Shown here: positions 1 to 6,132 of the stretch, in pieces
Numbering within the stretch: the first letter of the stretch is position 1
Layout of the letters: the number at the start of each line of letters is the position of its first letter
Origin: an uncultured Lactobacillaceae bacterium
Lineage (GTDB): Bacteria; Bacillota; Bacilli; Lactobacillales; Lactobacillaceae
Length of the DNA: 6,624 nt
Direction: 5' to 3'
Assembly (NCBI GenBank): GCA_934216625.1
Contig: CAKQCC010000040.1
Span: 1-6,624, forward strand
Translations under genes and position numbers: made by a program
The notes under the pieces: generated by a model
Told to the model about the DNA's origin: nothing
What the model saw: the letters and a program-made list of their open reading frames with translations, nothing else
The model's database searches: none

Positions 1-2818
1 TAATCGCTTGGTCGGTAATCTGAACCTGGATTTTAGTCAGATGCTTGAAAAGAATCCGGTCAGTGATACGGCAAAACCCGGTCGACCGCTTTACGTTGGT
101 GATACATATAAGATCAGTATTAATAGTGACCAGGGGCACTGGTTCCAAAATTACGTTGCCCAGCGTTATTTTAACGGTAACCAGAATTATCGGGAAGCTC
201 CGACACAAGTATCGGGCTTTACCAGCGTTCACGATCCCAAAGATTTAAACTTGCAATTCAGAAATTCAATTTCGTCAACCGGCAATGATACCCCTGATAA
301 TAATCACCTTGATTTGTGGCTAGGTTTTGGGCCCGATTCAGACAGCATGCGTGACGTGGCGACGGTTCAGGGCCAATCGGTCAAAGATCCGCAATCCAGC
401 AGTGGATATGATTATCAGGTGGGTAACTTAGATTGGCATCGTCAGAATAACGCTAGTGGCCCTTCAATCGTCAGTACCGGTGGGGTAAATCCGCTCAGTT
501 TACATTATTATTATTCAACGCCCGAAAGTGCTGAAATTTACTACACCAATTATGACGGTGACGTGATGGACGTTAATCCTGCTGATCACACCTGGGTTAG
601 TGATCATCGCGGTCACGTTGGTAAGTACGGTCGCGTAGTCCGCTGGGCTGGTTCCGGGATTCATCACGTCACTGGTGAAGCGGTATCAGGCTATGACGCC
701 AGAAGGGACGTTGATGGCTTTGAACATTTTGCCCAGGATTTTAACGATAGTGACGGTCATGGTCATTACTTAGCCAAATCGATGCCGGTGCCGAACCCAC
801 TCAGCGGAGTTTTAGCTGATTCGCATTTTACCGTTGATTTTACACCGAAAAGCTGGGCCGCTGACCAGCATGATCAACAAGACCGGGCCGTCGAATTCGT
901 GAATAACGTTGCCGGAAAGAACGTCAACGTGGACGAACGTAATTATTTTAGCGGCGGTCAGCAGACGATTAACGGTCGGGCTTATCCGCACGTTTTTCTG
1001 GCTAGCGATTCCGTAAACGGCGATTTACCGAACACTAATTCGAACGGTTCAACGCAGGGCAAGATTGATTTTATTATTCCAGAAAGCAGCGACGGTTCGA
1101 ATTTACAGAATAATCCGATCCACGATGGTGATACGGCAGTAATCCTGCCGTTTGCGGACCAGGTGCCAAATCATGTTCAGCCTGGTGAACACTACATTAC
1201 GCCGGTTAACAACCTTGAAGTACCGGACGGCCTGGACGAAACGGAACACGGCACGTTCGATGCCAACGGTGATTTTGTGCCGGATGATTACGAACACGGT
1301 AGTTTAAATTGGGCACCGGCGAGCGAGACGATTCAGTACCTGATTTACGATTCGAGTCATCACAACTACCGCAATTCGGGACAGAGTAGTACCTACACGG
1401 GTTCAACCCTTAATGATGATTACGTTGGCAAGGATATCAAGTGGAATCAGAATCAATCTTTACCGGTGGCGCTTCGTAACGCTGGTTACCAGCTGGATCC
1501 GGGCGCTTTGAACGCTCAAGACATTGGAGATCAGCAGTATTTCGTTCTGGGGCGCGGTCACAATACAACTCAGGCGTACGTTTCTAAGCACCCGAGTAAT
1601 TTGCCGGACGAAAATGATCCGCAATCGATTAATCACTACGTACCGATTGGCCCGCGCAACCCGAATTTTGATCCGCAGCGGCCGATTTCCGTAAATAACG
1701 AACCGTATTTACCAAGTCGACAGCGAATCGCCAGCGACGTCCCGGATCCTTCCGCCGATAGTGATATTAATCAGCACCGTAATTTGATCCCGAGTCCGAA
1801 TCATCAGCATGAGGATCCAAAAGATCCTGCCAACCATAAAGGAATGGTGCCAAGCGTCACCGGCTGGTTGCCGGTCAGTGATGTGCCAGCTGTTCAGGCG
1901 GACTTTACGATCAACGTCGGCGTGAACAGTAACGACGGTGGGACCGGGATGACCCGAACCGCGATCCCGATCGCAGTTGATATTGGAACCAACAATAGCG
2001 CTTTGAACACGACTTACACTTTGAGTACCCGGAACGTTCGGGAAGCCATTATTAATTACATGCTGAAGAGTGGCTATACCGACCGTGACGGTCAGAATGA
2101 TGATCTATATTACGATTCGATTATGCGGACTCCCGGAATCGCTTATCAGCCGATTAAGTATCAGATTCATTTGGATCACGCGGGTAGTTATCACGTGGTG
2201 CTGGTTGGTGACAACGCTAACGCCGGTCGCTTCATGTTTACGCCTTCAAACGCAATTATTAATTACCAGGGTTCCGTTTATCACCGGGACGCAGCCGGCG
2301 ACATGTTCCCAGTTGCGGAGCACAACGCTAGTGATCAGGTTGAGTCAGTGATTGCCGAAGGATACCAAGGAATGCGGATTGACCCGATTAATAACCACGA
2401 CGTTCAGCAATTTTTTGCCGGAACTACGGGTTGGACGATGTCGTCAATTCCGGATGAAAAGATTGCGCCATTTACGTTAAGTGGTTATGATAACAAGTAT
2501 GTGCACCATTTAGAAAAACACGCTAGTGACGGTGGCTTTGACCAGAGTGATCAGGGTTCCGGTTTAAAACGCCGAAAGAAGCAATACGCGAACTTCTTTA
2601 GTTCCAACGTTAACGATGGTGACTTTAACGAAAAAGACTGTTTGAGTGATGAAGCAGTTCTGAAAAACGATTCCGGAACCCAAATTCCCGAAGCTGACCC
2701 AAATAGTGGTGATTTGGTGTTATCGAGTAATAATGAAGTTAATTCACCGCGGCTGTCATCATCAGATCCGGTGCACCGGGTCTACGTAATTGATCAGCGG
2801 CGTTTGGATGATCGTTAA
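1..2818 (+). CDS. Large Asp/Asn-rich surface-type protein with degenerate Mub-like modules, 5' end outside window
   Basis: The reading frame is open from the first complete codon (position 2, Asn-Arg-Leu-Val) to TAA at 2816-2818. The TTG at 8 has no visible ribosome binding site and no signal peptide follows it, so the true start is probably upstream; at least 938 residues are visible. The protein is rich in Asp, Asn, Ser, Gly, His and Tyr, poor in Lys, and has a single Cys (about residue 878 counted from position 8), which fits an extracellular Gram-positive protein. Two stretches resemble degenerate mucin-binding (Mub B2/MucBP-like) modules: residues about 441-518 (TIQYLIYD ... LRNAGYQL ... 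FVLGRGH) and about 652-724 (VREAIINYMLKSGY ... YQIHLDH). No LPXTG motif, WxL domain or C-terminal membrane helix is present; the end is hydrophilic, with a basic patch (LKRRKKQY) near residue 855. How it is retained, if it is, is unclear. Exported location is inferred; the specific function is not recognised. Confidence 0.8.
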   Translation, partial: NRLVGNLNLDFSQMLEKNPVSDTAKPGRPLYVGDTYKISINSDQGHWFQNYVAQRYFNGNQNYREAPTQVSGFTSVHDPKDLNLQFRNSISSTGNDTPDNNHLDLWLGFGPDSDSMRDVATVQGQSVKDPQSSSGYDYQVGNLDWHRQNNASGPSIVSTGGVNPLSLHYYYSTPESAEIYYTNYDGDVMDVNPADHTWVSDHRGHVGKYGRVVRWAGSGIHHVTGEAVSGYDARRDVDGFEHFAQDFNDSDGHGHYLAKSMPVPNPLSGVLADSHFTVDFTPKSWAADQHDQQDRAVEFVNNVAGKNVNVDERNYFSGGQQTINGRAYPHVFLASDSVNGDLPNTNSNGSTQGKIDFIIPESSDGSNLQNNPIHDGDTAVILPFADQVPNHVQPGEHYITPVNNLEVPDGLDETEHGTFDANGDFVPDDYEHGSLNWAPASETIQYLIYDSSHHNYRNSGQSSTYTGSTLNDDYVGKDIKWNQNQSLPVALRNAGYQLDPGALNAQDIGDQQYFVLGRGHNTTQAYVSKHPSNLPDENDPQSINHYVPIGPRNPNFDPQRPISVNNEPYLPSRQRIASDVPDPSADSDINQHRNLIPSPNHQHEDPKDPANHKGMVPSVTGWLPVSDVPAVQADFTINVGVNSNDGGTGMTRTAIPIAVDIGTNNSALNTTYTLSTRNVREAIINYMLKSGYTDRDGQNDDLYYDSIMRTPGIAYQPIKYQIHLDHAGSYHVVLVGDNANAGRFMFTPSNAIINYQGSVYHRDAAGDMFPVAEHNASDQVESVIAEGYQGMRIDPINNHDVQQFFAGTTGWTMSSIPDEKIAPFTLSGYDNKYVHHLEKHASDGGFDQSDQGSGLKRRKKQYANFFSSNVNDGDFNEKDCLSDEAVLKNDSGTQIPEADPNSGDLVLSSNNEVNSPRLSSSDPVHRVYVIDQRRLDDR

Positions 2819-2869
2819 CAATTAATTAGTAAACTGCGTTTCTGTGATTAAGTGATTGAGGTGAAATTG

Positions 2870-3361
2870 ATGATTCGACTCGATGCCAAAACGGCTCAGT
2901 TTATCATTGATAATTTGAAGTTGGCCCAGGAAGTTTTGACCCGTAAGCATGCCGGTTCGGCCCGGATTCATCAGATTGAACAAGTCCGGCACCGCTTGCA
3001 GGTTCAGCTCGACCGACCCAGCGCAATTCAGGAAGCTCGTCGGGCCCTTAAAATGCTACGGAAGGGTCATTTCAACAGTACCAAAGATTACATCTTAAGT
3101 AAGAAAAGGCTGATGCGCTTTTTGGACTATGTTGACGCTCAGCGCTATTACCGGATGCTTCGTGAAATTGAACGGGTCGATTTGGATCACAACCGTCAAA
3201 CTCAGTTAGCACACGATGCTAATTCACTAAAGAAGCTGGATCCTCATGCTAAGTCAATTTTTCGGATCGATAATCAGCAGCACGATTACAATCGCGAATT
3301 GCGCAACGCAAAAAGCACCGAACACGATTTAACGAAGCTGCTGGCTAAAAAACGTCGTTAA
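2870..3361 (+). CDS. Small basic helical protein of unknown function
   Basis: The ATG at 2870 is chosen because GAGGTGA at 2858-2864 lies 5 bases before it. A GTG at 2852 would add six residues but has no comparable site. The 163-residue product begins MIRLDAKTAQFIIDNLK and is rich in Lys, Arg, Gln, His and Leu, with heptad-like spacing suggesting several amphipathic helices. It has no Cys, no Trp, no signal peptide and no membrane segment, and ends in a basic tail (LAKKRR). It is therefore probably cytoplasmic, possibly binding nucleic acid or a partner protein. It follows the surface-type gene by 51 bases without a terminator or a convincing promoter, so co-transcription is likely. I do not recognise the family; conservation next to the same neighbours would be the best clue to its role. 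Confidence 0.75.
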   Translation: MIRLDAKTAQFIIDNLKLAQEVLTRKHAGSARIHQIEQVRHRLQVQLDRPSAIQEARRALKMLRKGHFNSTKDYILSKKRLMRFLDYVDAQRYYRMLREIERVDLDHNRQTQLAHDANSLKKLDPHAKSIFRIDNQQHDYNRELRNAKSTEHDLTKLLAKKRR

Positions 3362-3366
3362 TGTTT

Positions 3367-3396
3367 TTGGCTTTGATTTGCAATCAATGATACAAT
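3367..3396 (+). promoter_or_regulatory. Extended -10 promoter of the Lys-rich exported protein gene
   Basis: The -10 box TACAAT (3391-3396) is preceded by TG at 3388-3389, giving the extended -10 form TGATACAAT. A partial -35 box TTGGCT (3367-3372, four of six consensus bases) lies 18 bases upstream. Transcription would start near 3403, leaving a leader of about 27 bases that includes the strong AAAGGAGA site. The promoter starts just after the stop codon of the preceding gene, so the Lys-rich gene can be expressed independently. Confidence 0.65.
3373..3387. promoter_or_regulatory. Perfect palindrome filling the promoter spacer, candidate operator
   Basis: TTGATTTGCAATCAA consists of perfect 6-base arms around a 3-base centre. 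It sits exactly between the putative -35 (ending 3372) and -10 (starting 3391) boxes. A dimeric repressor bound here would block RNA polymerase, so it is a good operator candidate. The arms are AT-rich and no T-run follows, so it is not a terminator. No regulator can be named from the sequence. Confidence 0.4.
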
Positions 3397-3429
3397 TACA
3401 ATTAGTCTAAGAATAAAGGAGACTTGTTT

Positions 3430-4197
3430 ATGAACAAAAAACAATTAATTCGCCGAATTACTAAAGGCGTTTCCGTAACGCTATTAGCTGGCTGCATGTT
3501 ATGCGGCGCTAGCTTGGCAAGTAACGTTAACGCCAATGCTAATGCTAAACCGTCCGTAGTTCGCCAAGCTAAAGCTGGTCACCATGCCAAAGTTGCTAAA
3601 AAAGCAACTGCTAAATCAGCTAAGAAAGCAGTTCCAAAGGCTAAAGTTGCCAAAAAACACGCTAAGGTTGCTCCAAAGGCAAAACGTGCAAAGGTGGCCA
3701 AGAAACACGCTAAAGCTGCTCCAAAAGCCAAAGCTGCTAAGCGGACTCACGTTAGCAAAGCAACCGCTAAACGCGCGGCTAAGCATGCTAAACGGGCTAA
3801 TCGGAAAACTGCCAAGGTTAATCATCGTTTAAACCGTGGCCGTCGTTACGCTAAACGGGCTAACCGGAAAGCTAAGAAGTTTAACCGGATTCGTCGCGCT
3901 AAGCGAGCTCGAAAACCGCGTGCTAAACGGGTTTACCACGCTCGCAAAACCAACCGAAATTTCTACAAGAGCACTTCCTTTAAAGATATCTGGGGTCACG
4001 CTCGCCGGATTAACGTTCGTGCTTTAAGATCTGATCACAAGACCTTAAACCGGTTAGACACTTTGGCTAATTCCGGAAAATTAACTAAGGCTGAACGCCG
4101 CAACGTCAACTACCAAATTAAGTCCTTGAAGTCAATTATGAAGAACATCAGTTGGCATTTAGGCGTTGATAATCAAAAGTTGAGTTTAGCTAAGTAA
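3430..4197 (+). CDS. Exported Lys/Ala/Arg-rich polycationic protein
   Basis: The ATG at 3430 is chosen because AAAGGAGA (3415-3422) lies about 8 bases before it; a TTG at 3424 is too close to that site. The 255-residue product has a basic n-region (MNKKQLIRRITKG), a hydrophobic core (residues 14-30) and an Ala-rich end (NANANA, before Lys40), typical of a Sec signal peptide. The core also contains LLAGC (residues 18-22), a good lipobox, so lipoprotein processing at Cys22 is possible. Residues 40 to about 175 are low complexity and histone-H1-like, built from AKK, KAK, KHAK and AKRANRK motifs; the first acidic residue in the whole protein is Asp186. The C-terminal part (about 178-255) is ordinary, with Trp188 and Trp242, and looks like a small helical domain. 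The mature protein should bind polyanions such as teichoic acids, acidic surface proteins, extracellular DNA or capsule; this is inferred from charge. A ribosomal or histone-like protein is unlikely because of the signal peptide. It has its own promoter and terminator. Confidence 0.85.
   Translation: MNKKQLIRRITKGVSVTLLAGCMLCGASLASNVNANANAKPSVVRQAKAGHHAKVAKKATAKSAKKAVPKAKVAKKHAKVAPKAKRAKVAKKHAKAAPKAKAAKRTHVSKATAKRAAKHAKRANRKTAKVNHRLNRGRRYAKRANRKAKKFNRIRRAKRARKPRAKRVYHARKTNRNFYKSTSFKDIWGHARRINVRALRSDHKTLNRLDTLANSGKLTKAERRNVNYQIKSLKSIMKNISWHLGVDNQKLSLAK
3634..3720 (+). repeat. Tandem imperfect Lys/Ala repeat inside the polycationic protein gene
   Basis: Two adjacent units each begin with CCAAAGGC: 3634-3672 (13 residues, PKAKVAKKHAKVA) and 3673-3720 (16 residues, PKAKRAKVAKKHAKAA). 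A third partial unit starts at 3721 (PKAKAAKR). The units differ by a 9-base in-frame insertion, as expected from slippage or unequal recombination, and repeat number may vary between strains. Confidence 0.7.
3787..3870 (+). repeat. Two near-identical 21-base repeats encoding AKRANRK
   Basis: Positions 3787-3807 and 3850-3870 differ by a single base (T/C, synonymous) and both encode AKRANRK. They are 63 bases apart, a whole number of codons, so recombination between them would keep the reading frame. They form the Arg-rich second half of the basic region. Confidence 0.7.
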
Positions 4198-4226
4198 TTT
4201 TTGATTATTTTCTAAATGGTTATAAA
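4198..4226 (+). promoter_or_regulatory. Weak candidate promoter for the winged-helix-like membrane protein gene
   Basis: TATAAA at 4221-4226 is a good -10 box, but no good -35 is spaced correctly: TTGATT at 4201-4206 leaves only a 14-base spacer. A transcript from here would begin near 4233, inside the left arm of the following terminator, and so could not form the complete hairpin. The alternative is read-through from the upstream gene. Confidence 0.25.
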
Positions 4227-4228
4227 TT

Positions 4229-4263
4229 ACACGCTACTGGTTAATAAAAGTGGCGTGTTTTTT
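4229..4263 (+). terminator. Rho-independent terminator of the polycationic protein gene
   Basis: A 10-base-pair stem with one T-G wobble pairs 4229-4238 (ACACGCTACT) with 4249-4258 (AGTGGCGTGT). The loop is 10 bases and a run of six T follows (4258-4263). It starts 31 bases after the stop codon and ends only 17 bases before the next start codon. Confidence 0.85.
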
Positions 4264-4280
4264 GTTAGGGGTAAGCAAAT

Positions 4281-4784
4281 TTGAATCTAAAAACGATTCG
4301 CTACGGGGCCGCTGAAGCAATTTTATTGAATTATTGGCATCACTCGAACCAAATTGACGTTAGCTGGCAACCGGACGCTGAACTAATGACGAAGGCGGGG
4401 CTGATTAAAATTACGGTCGTTCACCACGAAAAAATTAATTATGATTTGACGACGCGGGGCCGCCAAATTTGTGCCCAATTTGCTCGTCAATACCCGAGTT
4501 ACCGAAAACTACGACGGATTAACGCCAAACTGGATCATCAGTTAGTGGGCTTAGAAGTCGGCGGACTGGTTTGTGCGATCGTGATTGCAATTACCGCCAC
4601 GTTTCACGAATTTTTGGCAATGGCGGTTCTAATCTTGATTTTACTGGTGGCCGTTGCCGCGTTCTTTAGGATTAACCGGCACAGCGGTCAAGAATTAAAT
4701 CAGTTAACCATGATCATTCGGGCGTTCGTTAGTCAGTGCAACACGGCAGTTAAAAAATTTGTTTTGAATTTGGATCATAATTAA
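4281..4784 (+). CDS. Winged-helix-like membrane protein of unknown function
   Basis: The start is TTG at 4281, with AGGGGT (4267-4272) 8 bases before it; the product is 167 residues. Residues about 8-72 resemble a winged-helix domain: a helix (AAEAILLNYW), then AELMTKAGLIKI, a short wing, and YDLTTRGRQI. The GLI ... Y-x-LT-x-x-G pattern is typical of the wing and last helix of MarR/PadR/ArsR-like regulators, although the predicted recognition helix is short. Two hydrophobic helices follow at about 88-108 and 111-129, joined by a short turn (HE), then a C-terminal amphipathic tail of about 35 residues. Both termini are probably cytoplasmic. It could be a membrane-anchored DNA-binding regulator, or a small membrane protein that uses the winged-helix fold for protein contact. 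The MFS transporter gene follows after 58 bases, and its promoter overlaps the end of this gene. No exact family is recognised. Confidence 0.7.
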   Translation: MNLKTIRYGAAEAILLNYWHHSNQIDVSWQPDAELMTKAGLIKITVVHHEKINYDLTTRGRQICAQFARQYPSYRKLRRINAKLDHQLVGLEVGGLVCAIVIAITATFHEFLAMAVLILILLVAVAAFFRINRHSGQELNQLTMIIRAFVSQCNTAVKKFVLNLDHN

Positions 4785-4792
4785 GTTATACT
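4764..4792 (+). promoter_or_regulatory. Promoter of the MFS transporter gene
   Basis: The -35 box TTGAAT (4764-4769, four of six consensus bases) and the -10 box TATACT (4787-4792, five of six) are separated by exactly 17 bases. The -35 lies within the last codons of the upstream gene. Transcription would begin near 4799, leaving a leader of about 44 bases. Confidence 0.6.
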
Positions 4793-4842
4793 TCGGGTTT
4801 AGAGTCAATTAACGAGGATTTAGGAATTTTGGGGGTCCTGTT

Positions 4843-6063
4843 ATGCAAAATTCTGGTCAAATTCACTCAATGACCACTAACCAAAAATTGACGTTGGCTT
4901 CAACTACCGCCGGCATTGCACTCGAGAACATTGATTACAACATCGTTTCGTTCACGATGTCTTCCATGATCGCGACGTTAGGGATCAGTGCGGCGGCTGG
5001 TGGCTTGATCCCGTCGGTAACGAACGTCGGGATGCTGTTCGGCGGCGTTCTGTTTGGACTGCTGGCGGACCGGTTTGGTCGAGTCCGGATCTTTTCCTAC
5101 ACGATCTTTCTGTTTGCGTTAGCGACTGGTCTAATGTACTTTGCCAACAACATTGCCTTAATTTACGTCTTGCGCTTCTTCGGTGGCTTTGCCGAAGGTG
5201 GCGAATATGGTGCTGGGATCGCTCTGATTACCGAAAATTTTCCCAGCAGTAAGATTGGCCTTTTGACGTCTTACACTTCAATCGGTGGTCAAATTGGGGC
5301 CATTATTACGGCAGGCCTCGCAGCCATAATCATTCCAGAATTCGGCTGGCACGCCTTGTTCCTGGTCGGTTTAGCGCCAGCGGCCTTTGCGTTCTTCGTC
5401 CGGCGGCATTTGAAAGAAAGTCCGCAGTTTGAACGGCGGCTTCATTCACACCACGCCCCCAAAGTTTCGATTAAACAGCTTTTCGCGACCCCGCAGTTAA
5501 GTTGGCAAACGGTTGCCTTGATTTTAATGGTGGTGGTTCAGGTTGCCGGTTATTACGGCTTGATGAACTGGTTACCTTCGATCATGCAAAAACACCTGGG
5601 CATTAGCGTTTCGAAATCATCACTCTGGATGATCGTGACGATTATCGGGATGAGCCTTGGCATGTGGGTCTTCGGGCTGATGATGGATCACTTCAGCCCG
5701 CGCCTGTCTTACAGTATCTTCTTGATTGCCGCGGCCGTTGCGGTGTACCTGATTACGATTGCTTTCAACGCCTGGACCCTGTTGTTTGCCTGCACGGTAG
5801 TGGGCTTCTTTACCAACGGGATGTATAGCGGCTACGGAGCCGTCGTCAGTCGACTTTACCCGATGCGAATTCAGGCCACCGCCAACAATCTGATTATGAA
5901 CGTCGGCAAGGCAATCGGTGGCTTCTCGCCGGCCGTAATCGGGTTGTTGATGGATCACTATTCGTTAGTGGTGGTCATCATGATGCTGTCGGGGATGTAC
6001 TTGTTCAGCTTTCTGGTGATGCTTTCGGTACCGAATTTTAGGCGCTTGACTTATAATCAATAG
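4843..6063 (+). CDS. MFS transporter, metabolite or acid:H+ symporter type
   Basis: This 406-residue protein has the usual length of a 12-helix Major Facilitator Superfamily carrier. The signature loop after helix 2 is present (GLLADRFGR, residues 72-80). A second conserved block, RFFGGFAEGGEYGAG (residues 111-125) followed by ITENFP, and the loop after helix 6, LKESPQFE (190-197), are typical of the aromatic acid:H+, sialate:H+ and metabolite:H+ symporter groups. Asp31 in helix 1 and Glu121 in helix 4 are candidate coupling residues. The central cytoplasmic loop (about 195-215) holds HSHH. The weaker second-half copy of the signature loop is LMMDHFSPRL (279-288). It probably imports a small organic acid or sugar acid by proton symport across the cytoplasmic membrane; the substrate cannot be deduced. 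The ATG at 4843 follows GGGGGT (4831-4836); a TAA at 4810 closes the frame upstream, and ATG 4870 is an alternative without a good site. Confidence 0.92.
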   Translation: MQNSGQIHSMTTNQKLTLASTTAGIALENIDYNIVSFTMSSMIATLGISAAAGGLIPSVTNVGMLFGGVLFGLLADRFGRVRIFSYTIFLFALATGLMYFANNIALIYVLRFFGGFAEGGEYGAGIALITENFPSSKIGLLTSYTSIGGQIGAIITAGLAAIIIPEFGWHALFLVGLAPAAFAFFVRRHLKESPQFERRLHSHHAPKVSIKQLFATPQLSWQTVALILMVVVQVAGYYGLMNWLPSIMQKHLGISVSKSSLWMIVTIIGMSLGMWVFGLMMDHFSPRLSYSIFLIAAAVAVYLITIAFNAWTLLFACTVVGFFTNGMYSGYGAVVSRLYPMRIQATANNLIMNVGKAIGGFSPAVIGLLMDHYSLVVVIMMLSGMYLFSFLVMLSVPNFRRLTYNQ

Positions 6064-6093
6064 TTGATAACGTTCGTCAGGGTTGTTTATAAC
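6064..6093 (+). promoter_or_regulatory. Candidate promoter of the RNase HI gene, embedded in the terminator
   Basis: TTGATA (6064-6069, five of six -35 bases) directly follows the TAG of the transporter gene. TATAAC (6088-6093, five of six -10 bases) lies 18 bases downstream, in the loop and first bases of the right arm of the terminator hairpin. Transcription would begin near 6100, so the new RNA would lack the left arm and escape termination. Confidence 0.5.
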
Positions 6094-6107
6094 TCTGGCG
6101 AATTTTT
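6073..6107 (+). terminator. Rho-independent terminator of the MFS transporter gene
   Basis: A 12-base-pair stem with two G-T wobbles pairs 6073-6084 with 6091-6102. The loop is GTTTAT and five T follow (6103-6107). It begins 9 bases after the transporter stop codon and ends 25 bases before the RNase HI start. Confidence 0.85.
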
Positions 6108-6132
6108 GGTTTTGGCAGAAACGGGTGATAAC

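Noticed and set aside
2765..2782. Palindrome centred on CCGGTGCACCGG near the end of the large gene
   Set aside because: It is inside the coding sequence and no T-run follows, so it is not a terminator. A single 12-base perfect palindrome with no partner copy gives no support for a binding site.
2819..2869. Promoter search between the large gene and the small basic protein gene
   Set aside because: AT-rich, but no -35/-10 pair with acceptable spacing was found; co-transcription explains expression adequately.
3584..3832. Alternative + strand frame and an opposite-strand frame (3616-3825) through the Lys-rich region
   Set aside because: Both arise because the repeated GCTAAA-type codons lack stops in other frames. 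Neither has a ribosome binding site, and the main frame has a promoter, signal peptide and terminator.
4822..4839. AGGA/TCCT pairing that would enclose the transporter ribosome binding site in a loop
   Set aside because: A 4-base-pair stem with a 10-base loop is too weak to support a regulatory claim.
4829..4873. Possible 14-codon leader frame (TTG start) overlapping the transporter start
   Set aside because: The nearest AGGA is only 3 bases from the TTG and the GAGGA is rather far; the encoded peptide shows no run of regulatory codons.
5620..5958. 112-codon opposite-strand frame inside the MFS transporter gene
   Set aside because: It is fully inside a well-supported gene, has no recognisable protein features and no convincing start site.
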